In this document: in pieces, positions 9,129-19,100 of the stretch
Position numbering within the stretch: position 1 is the stretch's first letter
Layout of the letters: each line of letters starts with the position of its first letter
From: Streptomyces sp. BHT-5-2
Lineage (GTDB): Bacteria; Actinomycetota; Actinomycetes; Streptomycetales; Streptomycetaceae
Reading direction: 5' to 3'
DNA length: 64,000 nucleotides
Assembly: GCF_019774615.1 (NCBI RefSeq)
Contig: NZ_CP081497.1
Span: forward strand, 992,001-1,056,000
Notes under the pieces: model-generated
What the model was told of the DNA's origin: nothing
Seen by the model: only the letters and a program-made list of their open reading frames with translations
Database searches by the model: none
Program-made: the position numbers and the translations under genes

Positions 9129-9524
9129 ATGCCCAGCCAAGCCCCCGCCCCCCTGTCCGGAAAGATCCTCTGCCAGGCCATGTGGGCCCGCGACGGCCGC
9201 CGGCTGGCCGATTTCTACGCCGCCGCCCTGGGCACCGAGGTCCGCCAGACCTTCCCGGACGAGCACGGCAACGAGGCCGCCTGCGCCTTCTACGTCGGCG
9301 CGACGATGTACCTCTTCTACACCTCCGGATCGTTCGCCGCCCCCAACTGGCCCGAGGAAGAGCTGCCCTTCCACATGGACCTCGCCTTCGACGACGTCAC
9401 GGCGGCGGAGCAGCGACTGCTGGAAACGGGCGCCACCAAACCCGCCCATCAGCCCGGCGGAGACCACTGGACCGTCCTGCTCGACCCCTCCGGTCAGCCC
9501 TTCTGCATCCACGCGGCCCACTGA
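9129..9524 (+). CDS. VOC-family (glyoxalase/bleomycin-resistance-like) protein
   Basis: 131 aa from the ATG at 9129. The pattern AMWARDGRRLADFYAAALG and FHMDLAFDD, then WTVLLDPSGQPFCIH, is the paired beta-alpha-beta-beta-beta repeat of small VOC proteins. These can bind a metal and isomerise or degrade a substrate, or sequester a drug. The role is unknown. The long gap (187 bp) after the reductase leaves operon membership open. Confidence 0.82.
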   Translation: MPSQAPAPLSGKILCQAMWARDGRRLADFYAAALGTEVRQTFPDEHGNEAACAFYVGATMYLFYTSGSFAAPNWPEEELPFHMDLAFDDVTAAEQRLLETGATKPAHQPGGDHWTVLLDPSGQPFCIHAAH

Positions 9525-9573
9525 AACCACCGACCCCGCTGAATCGACCGAACCCGCTGAACCCACTGCATCC

Positions 9574-10791
9574 ATGACCACGACCGCCCTGCCCCGCGTC
9601 ACTCCCGCCCAGCGCCGTTCCCGCCTCGTCCGCCGTCACCTCCTGGCGCCCGCCCTGCGCAAGGACACGGCCGAGGCGGTCGCCGAGGCGCTGGTCGGCC
9701 TGCACGCCACCGACCCCGCCACCGTCTATCTGACCGCCGCGGCCCGCATGCACACGCCGACCGCGGCCGCCATCGACCACTCCCTCTACCACGCCCCCAA
9801 CGGCACACCGGGACTGGAACGCATCCGCTGCATGCGCCGCACCATGTTCGTCGTTCCGGCCCACCTGGCCCCGGCCGTCCGGTCCGCCACCGTTCGCGAC
9901 GCCCCTCGTCAACGCGCCGCCACCACCGCCCAGTTGGTCCAGGCCCTCGGCTGGGACGAGCGTCGCTGCGCCGAGGTGGAAACGGCCGTCCTGGCGGCCC
10001 TCACCACACACGGTGCGGCCACCGCCGCCCAACTCGCCGCCGAAATCCCCGCCCTGCGCGAGCAGATGGTCACCTTCCCGGGCAAGCCGTACCAGTCCCG
10101 GCAGCGCGTCAGCTCGCCCATCCTGGGGCTGCTGGCCGCAGAGGGACGCATCCGCCGGACCCGGCCGGCCGGGTCGTGGACGTCCGCACAGTTCCGTTGG
10201 GCACCGGCCCGTCCGCTGCGGGCTGTACCACCCGCCGAGGCGAAGACCCAACTGGCCCGCCGCTACCTCACCGCCTTCGGCCCGGCCACCGTGGCCGACC
10301 TGAAATGGTGGACCGGCTGGAGCCTCACCGACACCCGCGGAGCCCTCGCCGCCACCGGCGCCCAGGCCGTCGAACTCGACGAAGGCACCGGCTATCTCCT
10401 ACCCGAGGACATCGAAGACATCGAAGACCTCGGGGGTCGAGACGGTCTCCAAGGCGCTGAGGGCGCTGGGCCCGCGGTGGCCCTGCTGCCCAGTCTCGAC
10501 CCCACACCCATGGGCTGGCGTCATCGTGACTGGTATCTCGACCCGGACCACACCAAGGCACTCTTCGACCGCAACGGCAACATCGGCCCCACGATCTGGT
10601 GGAACGGCCGCATCATCGGCACCTGGGCCCAGCACCCCGACGGTCACCTCAATCACCACCTCCTGACCGACCCGGGAGGCCAGGCCCGTACCGCCATCGA
10701 AGCCGAGACCGACCGCACCCGGGCCTTCCTGGCGGACACTCGCGTCACCCCGTGCTACCGCACACCCCTCGAACGCAGCCTCACCACCTGA
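9574..10791 (+). CDS. Winged-helix DNA-binding domain protein (HTH_42/YcaQ-like)
   Basis: 405 aa from the ATG at 9574. The start reads RLVRRHLLAPALRKDTAEA and VGLHATDPATVYLT. The middle holds winged-helix repeats (AQLAAEIPALREQM, then PILGLLAAEGRIRRTR) and the C-terminus WWNGRIIGTWAQ. This matches the HTH_42 group that includes AlkZ/YcaQ, a DNA glycosylase for interstrand crosslinks and bulky adducts. Glycosylase activity here is inferred only from the family; a key catalytic QxQ or HxQ motif was not located. Confidence 0.78.
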   Translation: MTTTALPRVTPAQRRSRLVRRHLLAPALRKDTAEAVAEALVGLHATDPATVYLTAAARMHTPTAAAIDHSLYHAPNGTPGLERIRCMRRTMFVVPAHLAPAVRSATVRDAPRQRAATTAQLVQALGWDERRCAEVETAVLAALTTHGAATAAQLAAEIPALREQMVTFPGKPYQSRQRVSSPILGLLAAEGRIRRTRPAGSWTSAQFRWAPARPLRAVPPAEAKTQLARRYLTAFGPATVADLKWWTGWSLTDTRGALAATGAQAVELDEGTGYLLPEDIEDIEDLGGRDGLQGAEGAGPAVALLPSLDPTPMGWRHRDWYLDPDHTKALFDRNGNIGPTIWWNGRIIGTWAQHPDGHLNHHLLTDPGGQARTAIEAETDRTRAFLADTRVTPCYRTPLERSLTT

Positions 10792-11154
10792 CGCTCCGCC
10801 GAGCCACGTCAGCACATCAGCGGAAGGCGGCGGCATGCTCCGATGCCCACTGCCGCCTCAAGGCCCCGGCGATGAACTCCACCTGCTGACGGGGCGTCAC
10901 CCGATCCGGGCCGGTCGGGCCATGGGTGTGCAGCCATAGGTGTGCCCTTGGCGACCGACCCGGTTCGGTCAGCGCCCTCCAAGAGGTCGGAGGCGTCACA
11001 CCGCACTGCGCCGCCAGTGTCGGTACGGGCATTCGTTCGCGACGGCCGTGGCCCGGCGCGTCACCGAATGCCGACGACTTATCTCGTATTAGCCTCTTGT
11101 CGCTGAACGGAGTCCCTATATCACGGATTGCATTGCTCGACAACCGGAGATGAA
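10792..11154. other. Intergenic region with an uncertain minus-strand frame
   Basis: A minus-strand frame from 11143 to 10817 (start MSSNAIRD, end HAAAFR) has moderate third-position GC but no recognised family. It may be a gene fragment or chance. The right side (about 11060-11150) is AT-richer, with TATATCACGG-like stretches and GGAG before the next gene, so it probably holds that gene's promoter. Confidence 0.35.
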
Positions 11155-11667
11155 ATGCGCAAGCTTCAAAAGGCCGCCGTCGTGGCCGTCGTCCTCGGAA
11201 GCTTCGGCTTCCTCGGTGCCCGCACCGCCTATGCGGACGGCGGGCAGCAGGGCGGGATGGGCGGCACTGGGTTCGAGATCAGGCAGGGCAGCTCGTGCCG
11301 GTCGCACGACACGAACGTCGACGTCCTCGGCGAAGTCGGGGTCCTCAACGGCGTGCTGGGCAACGCGCTCGGCGGTGAGGGCTCCCCGGGTGCGCAGAGC
11401 ACCACCATGGGCTCGTCCATGGGCTGCAACAACAGCTTCGACGGCACGGCAGCCATGGGAGGCGGCGGCGAAAGGGGTGGCGGCCCGGAGGGTCGAGAAG
11501 GCCACGGCGGGGGCGAAGCCCGCGGCGGGGACGAGGACAAGGGCGGCAGCCCGGACGGCGGGGAGAGCCACGAGGGCAAGGCGGGCAAGGCGGGTAAGGA
11601 AGACGGGGGCGAGCGGATGGGCGGGGAAGGCCCCGTGCACGCGGTCGGTGGGCAGGGCGGGGAGTGA
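11155..11667 (+). CDS. Small secreted glycine-rich protein
   Basis: The ATG at 11155 follows GGAG and gives 170 aa. A signal peptide (KLQKAAVVAVVLGSFGFLG) ends in AYA-D, the likely cleavage site. The mature N-terminus has two cysteines (SSCRSHD and GCNNS) around a conserved-looking block VDVLGEVGVLNGVLGNALGG. The second half is a low-complexity Gly/Glu/Lys tail. Streptomyces genomes carry small secreted two-cysteine proteins of this kind; function unknown. The long charged tail could reflect repeat expansion. Confidence 0.72.
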   Translation: MRKLQKAAVVAVVLGSFGFLGARTAYADGGQQGGMGGTGFEIRQGSSCRSHDTNVDVLGEVGVLNGVLGNALGGEGSPGAQSTTMGSSMGCNNSFDGTAAMGGGGERGGGPEGREGHGGGEARGGDEDKGGSPDGGESHEGKAGKAGKEDGGERMGGEGPVHAVGGQGGE

Positions 11668-11688
11668 CACAGGGGGCGGGAAGGTAGA

Positions 11689-11731
11689 GGCCGCTGCGCC
11701 GGGCATCTCGGATGTGCCCGGCGCAGCGGCC
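11689..11731. terminator. Convergent hairpin terminator
   Basis: A perfect 17-bp stem (arm GGCCGCTGCGCCGGGCA at 11689-11705, the partner at 11715-11731) with a 9-base loop, between two convergent genes. No T-run follows, as is common in streptomycetes. Confidence 0.85.
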
Positions 11732-11739
11732 GTCGCGCC

Positions 11740-12059
11740 TCACATGCAGGGTGGCGGGTCGTGGGGGGCGTTGCGGGAGAGGTGGTCGGCGTTGATGTAG
11801 ACGTCTCTGCGGCCCAGGTCGTTGGTGGTTGCGACCCAGAGGTCGCTGGCATGGCCGAGCGCGTTGAGCCGTTCGCCGTGGGTCCAGCTCCTGGAGGCGA
11901 CGACCAGTCGCTGCGGGCCCGGCGGTGTACGAGCCTGGTGGAAGGCGCCGACGCCCGGAGCGCGAGAACGGTAGCGGTTGCGGACGGCGGCGCGGTGAGG
12001 GCGAGCAGTCCGAAGAGGCGCGGTCGGGTGTGCCGGCACGGCTGCCCGGAGTGGGTCAT
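11740..12059 (-). pseudogene. Secreted small protein, apparently frameshifted
   Basis: One frame from an ATG at 12059 starts MTHSGQPCRH and then runs into a hydrophobic, signal-like block (LFGLLALTAPPSATATVLAL). In the next frame, the C-terminal part reads like a folded domain (RLVVASRSWTHGERLN, then SDLWVATTNDLG and VYINADHLS), ending at 11740. Neither frame alone has both a signal and the domain. A single-base slip near 11940-11960 would join them. Alternatively the second frame starts at a GTG at 12039 as a 99-aa cytoplasmic protein. Confidence 0.45.
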
Positions 12060-12109
12060 CCGCGACGACACTGCAACTGGATTGGTGTCGCCGCGATGTG
12101 AGGGGTAAT

Positions 12110-12962
12110 CAGTTGCTGGAGCGGACGCCGTCCGCTTTGGCTCTTCCGTTGCCCGTATGTGTTTTTCTGGTTTCCGGGACATGGCGGGATATGGACGCCG
12201 AGGCAACGGGAATCGGGTTCCGGGGAGCGGATTCCCGGAGAGTTCGGAAGTGTCCGGGGGTGACCAGAGTGGCGCGCTCCCCGCTAATTCCCCTGTGCTG
12301 TAAGGGATATGGGCGGCCCGGCTGCTCGGGGTGGGGTGTGGGCGAGCGAGGGGCGGCGGAGGTGGCAGAGTCCCAGGTCAAGAAGTCATCAAAAGCTGAC
12401 GGCGATCCTTCGGGGGGTGGTGCGGGGAGCGGGGATCTACTCGACGGTAATTTCCGTCGAGGGGGGGAGAGTGGGCCGAAGAAAGCCCCCGGAGTCGGTT
12501 TTTCGTGGGGCGCGATGTGCAATTCGTGTGAAGAGGGTCACGTTGCGTCAGGCTGTGTGGCTGCTGCTACGTTGAGGAGTGTTGCAGGGCGACCGAGGGG
12601 GCGCACGACCATTTGCCACGTCATTATTGTTGCGGAATCAGATTCCTGTCGGTGTGGTGAATCCGCTGTAGCGGGAGACCGAAAAACCGGACGGTGAGCC
12701 GGTGGTGAGTCGGTGGCAACGACGAGGAGTGTCGCGTCAGTTGTCGTGAGGGTCGGGTCCGGGTCCGCGGTGTGACGTCCTGTCGTCCTCCGCCGGCCAG
12801 ACGCCGTGACGCCCCGCCACCACCTCGCCCCCCATCACCCCACCCCCCCCAACCCCATCACTTCATTACCGTTCCACCGCGACGGCGCCTCGGGCGACCC
12901 CCGATGCCCGTCGGTTCGTATGCGTGCCCAACCGGCGCGTGACGTGAAAGGTCCATCCGTTG
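12110..12962. promoter_or_regulatory. Long regulatory region upstream of the NRPS genes
   Basis: Roughly 850 bp without a gene I would call. It holds an 8-bp inverted repeat CTCGACGG-TAATTT-CCGTCGAG (12440-12461) and a perfect 13-bp palindrome GGAATC-A-GATTCC (12634-12646). A possible promoter is TTGCGT (12543) and TACGTT (12568), 19 bp apart. If that is the start, the NRPS transcript has a leader of nearly 400 bases. No regulator gene lies next to it, so control must come from elsewhere. Confidence 0.4.
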
Positions 12963-15900
12963 ATGAACACGGCGCCTGTGCCAGGCACCAGTCAGCATCC
13001 GTTACTCGAAGAGCTCTTCCGGGAGCAGGTCGCACTCCGCCCCGACGCGCCGGCCGTGGTCGACGGCGAGACCACGCTGTCGTACCGCGAACTCCACGAA
13101 CGTGCGGGCCGGGTGGCCGCCGGACTGATCGCGTCGGGGGTGCGCCGGGAGACGCCGGTGGCCATGGCCTTCCCGCGCTCGGCCGACGCGATCGTGTGCA
13201 CGTTGGCCATCGTGCTGGCCGGCGGCGCCTATCTCCCGGTCAACCCCGACTTCCCCGGCGAGCGCCTGGCACACATGCTCGGTGACAGCGGCGCCGAACT
13301 GCTGGTCTGTGCACCGGGACTGGCCGGAACGCTGGCCCCCGCGTTACCGCAGGCGACCCGGGCCATGACGCTCGGGGCACTGATCGCCGAAGGGGAACGT
13401 GCCGGGATCTCCCCGCCGGCCGAGGCCGTGCCCGGTGTGGGGGAGCGGTCCCCGCTGGCCTACGTGATGTTCACCTCCGGATCCACCGGGCGCCCCAAGG
13501 GTGTGCTGGTGGAACAGGCCGGCATCGTCCGACTGGTCAGGGACAACGGCTTCTTCCGGTTCTCGGCCGACGAGCGGCTGCTGTTGACCGGCGCCCTGGA
13601 GTTCGACGCGGCGACCTTCGAGATCTGGGGGTGCCTGCTCAACGGCGCGACGCTGTATGTGACCGGCAAGGAGACGCTGCTGGTCCCCTCCGCGCTGAAG
13701 ACCTTCCTGCATCAGCACGCCATCACCGTGATGTGGATGACCGCCCCGCTGTTCAGTCAGACCGTCGACGCCGACCTCGCGGTCTTCGCCGGGCTGGGTG
13801 CGGTTGTGGTGGGCGGCGATGTGCTCCCCGCCCGCCAGGCACGCGAACTGCGGACCACGTACCCGGGGCTGCGGATCATCAACGGCTACGGCCCGACGGA
13901 GAACACCACCTTCACCACCACCCACGAGGTGCGTGACGAGGAGCCGGGCGCGGTGCCCATCGGGCGCCCGCTGAACGGCACGACCGTGCGGGTGCTGGAC
14001 GAGGAACGACGGCCGGTGCCCACCGGCACGCCGGGCGAGTTGTACACCGGCGGGAGCGGACTGGCTCGCGGCTACCTGGGCCGGCCGGATCTGACCGCGG
14101 AACGCTTCGTGGTGATCGACGGCGAGCGCTGCTACCGCACCGGTGACCGCGTGACCATGGACGCGGACGGTCTGCTGCACTTCCACGGCAGGGTGGACGA
14201 CCAGGTCAAGATCCGTGGACACCGGGTGGAGATCAAGGAGGTCGAGGCGGCTCTGCTGGGCTGCCCAGGTGTCCTGGACGGATGCGTGATCGTCGCATCG
14301 GAAGAGGCGGACAAGGCGGACGAGGCCGGGAAGCGGCTCGTCGGCTACGCGGTCCTCGGTGAAGGCGCGGATGCCGAACGGGTCCGGGCGGCACTGGCCG
14401 GGCGGCTGCCCGACTATCTGCGGCCGGACCGCCTGGTGGTGCTCGACCGGCTCCCGCTGAACGCCAACGGAAAGGTCGACAAGGCCGCACTTCCCGTTGG
14501 AGAGACGGAAAGTGACGTCGCGTCAAACAATGATGAGACGTACGCCGGGTTGTCTCCGGAGCAGCGGCGGCTCGCCGAGGTGTGGGACGTGGTGCTGCGG
14601 CTGAAGGGCCGCGCCGTACGGCCGGAGGACGACTTCTTCGCGTTGGGCGGCAACTCCCTGGCCGCCGGGGCGCTCATCGGGCGACTGGCCGTGCAGGACG
14701 GAGTGGCCCTGTCGTACCGTGAGGTGTTCGACGGCCGCACCCTGGCGCGGATGGCGGAGGCCGTACGACGGGCCGGGCAGGCATCGTCGTCGGCCGGTCT
14801 GCCGCCGGTCGCGCCGGCCCCGACCGGTGTCCCCACCGCCCTCCACCCGCAGCAGCACGGACTGCACACCCATGCCCAGGTGGCCCCGGCGTCGGCGGCC
14901 TACCACATTCCGCTCCGTATCGACCTGGACGGACCGGTGACCGCATCGGCGGTCAGGTCCGCGCTCGGCGAACTGGTGCGTCGGCACGACGCGTTGCGGA
15001 CGCGCCTGGTCGTCACCGGCGAGGGAGTGCGGCAGCTGACCGAGCCGCATGCGGTGGTGGAGATGGTGGGGCCGCCCGACTCCGACGTGTTCGCAGGTGA
15101 GGACGACCGGTCGCTGCTGGCCTCCTTCGTCCGGCCGTTCGACCTGGAGGGCGGGCCGCTGTTGCGGGCGTTGCTGATCCGCCTGGACGACAGCTGCCAT
15201 CGGCTCTACCTCGACGTCCACCACGCGGTGTTCGACGGGGTGTCGCTGCGGATCGTCGCCGAGGAGCTGACGGAGCTGCTCTCGGGCGGCGTTCTGCCGG
15301 AGCCCAAGTGGGGCTACGCCGACGCCGCGCAGTGGTACGCCGAGCGGCTCGCCGAAGGGGCGTTCGCGGCGGACGAGCGGTACTGGACGGAGGTCCTGGC
15401 CGATCCGCCGCGGCTGGAGCTGCCCACCGACCATCCCCGCCCGCCCGTGCGCGCCGAGAGCGGAGCGGTGGTACGGCTGGCGCCGACGCCCGAGCGCGAC
15501 GCGGCGGTCCGGCGGGTCGCCGAACGTTCCGGCAGTACGCCGTTCGCGGTGCTGCTCAGCGCCTACACCGCAGCGCTGATGCAGCTGTCCGGCCAGCGGG
15601 ACGTGGTGGTCGGCAGTCCGATGAGCGGACGGATCCATCCCGACTTCGAGTCCGTGGTGGGGATGTTCGTCAACACCGCACCGCTGCGCCTCACCGTCGG
15701 CGAACCCGCCACTCTCGCCGACCTGTTGGAAGCCGCCCAGCAACGGCACCAGGAAGCCCTGGAACACCAGGCGTACCCCTTCGACCGGATCGTCGGACAG
15801 TTGGGACTACCCCGGGACACCGCCCGACTTCCCCTGCTCGACGCCTTCTTCGCCTGGCAGAACATCGACTTCCACGGCTTCGCGCGCGACGGACTCCAGG

Positions 15901-16151
15901 TGGACGTCACCCTGCTGCATCCGGGCTCCTGCCGCTTCGACCTGAACCTCCAGGCGTACCAGCGGCCCGACGGCACGGCGCTCGAATTGGAGTACAGCAC
16001 GGCGCTGTTCACCGCCTCCTCCGCGGAATACCTGCTCAACCGCGTGGCCGAGCTGATCGACGACCTCGACGCCGCCCCGCACACCCCCCTGTTCGACTCC
16101 CCGGCGTCCACGAGCGCGGTCACCCCCGCCTACGCCGACTTCTCTTTCTAG
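12963..16151 (+). CDS. Non-ribosomal peptide synthetase, A(Val)-T-C initiation protein
   Basis: 1062 aa from the ATG at 12963; a TTG lies directly in front. There is no N-terminal C domain, so it starts the peptide. The A domain spans about 15-510, with core motif FTSGSTGRPKG near 170 and GYGPTEN. Aligned on GrsA, the specificity residues read DAFWVGGTFK, close to the known valine code DAFWIGGTFK. The carrier domain has GGNSL, with Ser565 as the phosphopantetheine site. The C-terminal condensation domain carries HHAVFDG near 752, the intact HHxxxDG active site. That C domain must pass the valyl unit to the serine module on the next protein. The following gene starts 9 bp downstream. Confidence 0.93.
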   Translation: MNTAPVPGTSQHPLLEELFREQVALRPDAPAVVDGETTLSYRELHERAGRVAAGLIASGVRRETPVAMAFPRSADAIVCTLAIVLAGGAYLPVNPDFPGERLAHMLGDSGAELLVCAPGLAGTLAPALPQATRAMTLGALIAEGERAGISPPAEAVPGVGERSPLAYVMFTSGSTGRPKGVLVEQAGIVRLVRDNGFFRFSADERLLLTGALEFDAATFEIWGCLLNGATLYVTGKETLLVPSALKTFLHQHAITVMWMTAPLFSQTVDADLAVFAGLGAVVVGGDVLPARQARELRTTYPGLRIINGYGPTENTTFTTTHEVRDEEPGAVPIGRPLNGTTVRVLDEERRPVPTGTPGELYTGGSGLARGYLGRPDLTAERFVVIDGERCYRTGDRVTMDADGLLHFHGRVDDQVKIRGHRVEIKEVEAALLGCPGVLDGCVIVASEEADKADEAGKRLVGYAVLGEGADAERVRAALAGRLPDYLRPDRLVVLDRLPLNANGKVDKAALPVGETESDVASNNDETYAGLSPEQRRLAEVWDVVLRLKGRAVRPEDDFFALGGNSLAAGALIGRLAVQDGVALSYREVFDGRTLARMAEAVRRAGQASSSAGLPPVAPAPTGVPTALHPQQHGLHTHAQVAPASAAYHIPLRIDLDGPVTASAVRSALGELVRRHDALRTRLVVTGEGVRQLTEPHAVVEMVGPPDSDVFAGEDDRSLLASFVRPFDLEGGPLLRALLIRLDDSCHRLYLDVHHAVFDGVSLRIVAEELTELLSGGVLPEPKWGYADAAQWYAERLAEGAFAADERYWTEVLADPPRLELPTDHPRPPVRAESGAVVRLAPTPERDAAVRRVAERSGSTPFAVLLSAYTAALMQLSGQRDVVVGSPMSGRIHPDFESVVGMFVNTAPLRLTVGEPATLADLLEAAQQRHQEALEHQAYPFDRIVGQLGLPRDTARLPLLDAFFAWQNIDFHGFARDGLQVDVTLLHPGSCRFDLNLQAYQRPDGTALELEYSTALFTASSAEYLLNRVAELIDDLDAAPHTPLFDSPASTSAVTPAYADFSF

Positions 16152-16160
16152 AAGGACCCC

Positions 16161-19100
16161 ATGACCAGCGCACTTCAGGTCCAGCAGGCCCTCCGCAACC
16201 ACCCCCGCCAGCAGGAGTTCTGGGAGACCCGCAGCCAGGGCTGGACCGAACCGGTCCAGGTCATCCGCGACCACCTGCGCCCCGGCGCCGGCGAGCACCG
16301 CACCACCGGCGTCCCGTTGGACCCGGCCACCTCGGCCGCCCTGGCGCGGATCACCTCGGGTGACGCGGTGCTGCTGCGCACCGTCGCCGCCACCGTACTG
16401 GCGCTGCTCGCCGCGCGGACCACCGACCGTGACGACGTCGTCGTCCAACTGCCCGTCCCGCCCCAGCACTTCGGCGCCCCCAACCGCGCCGTCCCGCTCG
16501 ATGTGCGGATACCGGCGCAGACCGCGGCCAAGCAGCTCCTCGGGGCCGTCCGCGCCGGATACCTCGACGCGGCGGCCCATCTCGACGTGCCCGTACGGCA
16601 CCTGTTGGAGCGCGCCGGCAGCCGTCCGACCGACTTCATGATCGCGGTCGACGGCGACCTCGGCCCGCAGGACGCCGACCAGGCCGGTGCCCCCCTGCTG
16701 TTCACGCTGACCACCGGCGCCGACCCGCGCCTGGCCCTGCGGTACGACCCGACGCTGTTCACCGAGGCCACCGCGGAACGCCTCCTGGACGGCTACCGCA
16801 CCCTGCTGCACACCCTCACCACCGCGCCGGACACCACCACCGACGCCCTCCGCGCCCCGTCGGACGCTGAACTCGCCCTGTTGGAAGGCGAGTTCAACGA
16901 CACGGACGCGGAGTTCCCGGGCGGGCGGCTGCTGCACGGCTTCCTGGAGGAGCGGGCCCGCGAACACGGTGACCGGATCGCCGTCGCCGACGGCAGCGGG
17001 ACCACGTACGCCCAGCTCAACGCGGACGCCAACCGACTGGCCCGCACCCTGCGCGCCCGCGGCGTGACCGCCGGCAGCATCGTCGGCGTCTGCATCCCCC
17101 GGTCCGCCGCGATGCTCACCGCCATCTACGCCGTGCTCAAGGCGGGCGGCGCCTACCTGCCGATCGACCCCACCCTGCCCGACAACCGCATCGCCTACCT
17201 GCTGGAGCACAGCCGCACGGAACTGGTGCTCACCACCGGCGACACCGCCGAGGTGCTCGGCACCCACCCCACCCTCGACCTCGACGACCCGGCGAACCGG
17301 TCGGCCGAGGACGGCGACCTCGAACCCGTCACCGGACCCGACGACGCCTGCTACGTCATCTACACCTCCGGCTCCACCGGCCGCCCCAAGGGCGTGGTCG
17401 TCGAGCACCGCGCCATCGTCAACCGACTGTGGTGGATGCAGCGCCGGTACCCCCTGGGCGCCGACGACGTCATCCTGCACAAGACGCCGTTCACCTTCGA
17501 CGTGTCGGTGTGGGAGATCTTCTGGTGGTCGCTGGCCGGCGCCTCGGTCGCCACCCTGCCCAACGGCGCGGAGAAGGACCCCGAGCGGATCGCCGCACGG
17601 GTCGCCGAGAGCGGGGCGACCACCCTGCACTTCGTGCCCAGCATGCTGCACGCCTTCCTCACCTTCACCCGGGCCGCCGGCACCACCTCCGAACTCCGCA
17701 CGCTCCGCCAGGTCTTCGCCAGCGGAGAGGCGCTCGCCGCCGCCCATGTCGAGCTGTTCCGCGAGGCGCTGCCGGACGCCCGGCTGAGCAACCTCTACGG
17801 CCCGACCGAGGCCGCCGTCGACGTCAGCTACTTCGACTGCGACACCGTCGACACCACCCGCTCGGTGCCCATCGGCCGGCCCATCGACAACATCAGACTG
17901 CTGGTGCGCACCCGCAGCGGCGCGCCCGCCCCGATCGGGGTGCCCGGCGAGCTGTGCATCGCCGGCGTCGGCCTGGCCCGCGGATACCTGCACGCACCGG
18001 AGTTGACCGCGGAACGCTTCGTGGCCGGCCCGGAGGGCTTCGGCCGCCTCTACCGCACCGGCGACCTGGCCCGATGGCTGCCCGGCGGGATCCTGGAGTA
18101 CCTCGGCCGGCTCGACACCCAGGTGAAGATCCGCGGCTACCGCATCGAACTGGGCGAGATCGAGCACCTCGCCGGCGGCGTGGCCGGGGTCGTGGAGTGC
18201 GCGGTCGCGGCCGTCGAGGGCGACCGCGGCGAGAAGGCGCTGTGCGCCTACGTCGTCACCGGGACCGGCTTCGAGGAGTCGGCGCTGCGCACCGCGCTCG
18301 CCGCCGAGCTGCCGTCCTACATGGTCCCGCAGTTCGTCGTCACCGTCCCCGCCATCCCCACCAACCACAACGGCAAGCGCGACCTGGCCGCCCTGCCGCG
18401 CCCGGCCCAGCAGAACGTCGAGGAGCAGCACGTCGAACCGGCCACCGACACCGAGCGCCTGATCGCCGCGGTGTGGGCGGACGTCCTGGGCACCGCGCGC
18501 GTCGGCGCGCAGGACAGCTTCTTCGCGCTGGGCGGCGACTCCATCCTCGGCATCCGCGTGGTCGCCGCGCTGCGACAGGCCGGCTACGAGGTCACCGTCG
18601 GCGAGGTCTTCGCCCACCAGCGACTGGCCGAGCTCGCGGCGGTGGTGCGCCCGGCCGGGCAGTCGGCCCGGCCCGAGCCCGCGACCGGGGACACCGGCTC
18701 CTGGCCGGCCTCCGCGCTCCAGCAGGGCATGATCTACCACAGCAGCGTGGACACCGAGGTGCCCGTCTACCACGACATCTTCCGCTACCACGTGGACGTC
18801 CCCCGCGTCGACGACGACGCCCTGGTGGCTGCCTGGCACCGACTGACGGAGCGTCACCCCGTGCTGCGGGCCCGCTTCGACCTGGAGACCTTCGACCGGC
18901 CCCACATGGTCGTCGAGGACGCCCCGGAGCTGCCGGTGGAGGTCACCGACCTGCGCACCGACGCGGACCCGGCCGCCGCCGTCGCCGCCTGGGCCGAACA
19001 GGAGAAGCGCACCCCCATCGACCCGGGCACCGCCCCCGTCTACCGCGTCCGGATCTTCGTCACCGCCCCCGACCGCGTCGTCCTCGGCCTCAGCTTCCAC

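Noticed and set aside
10817..11143. Minus-strand 108-codon frame
   Set aside because: Moderate coding bias but no similarity I can name; could be a gene fragment, so not called as a gene.
12098..12697. Possible 199-residue gene before the NRPS
   Set aside because: Codon use is unlike neighbours, the region is AT-richer, and no ribosome site or family is seen.
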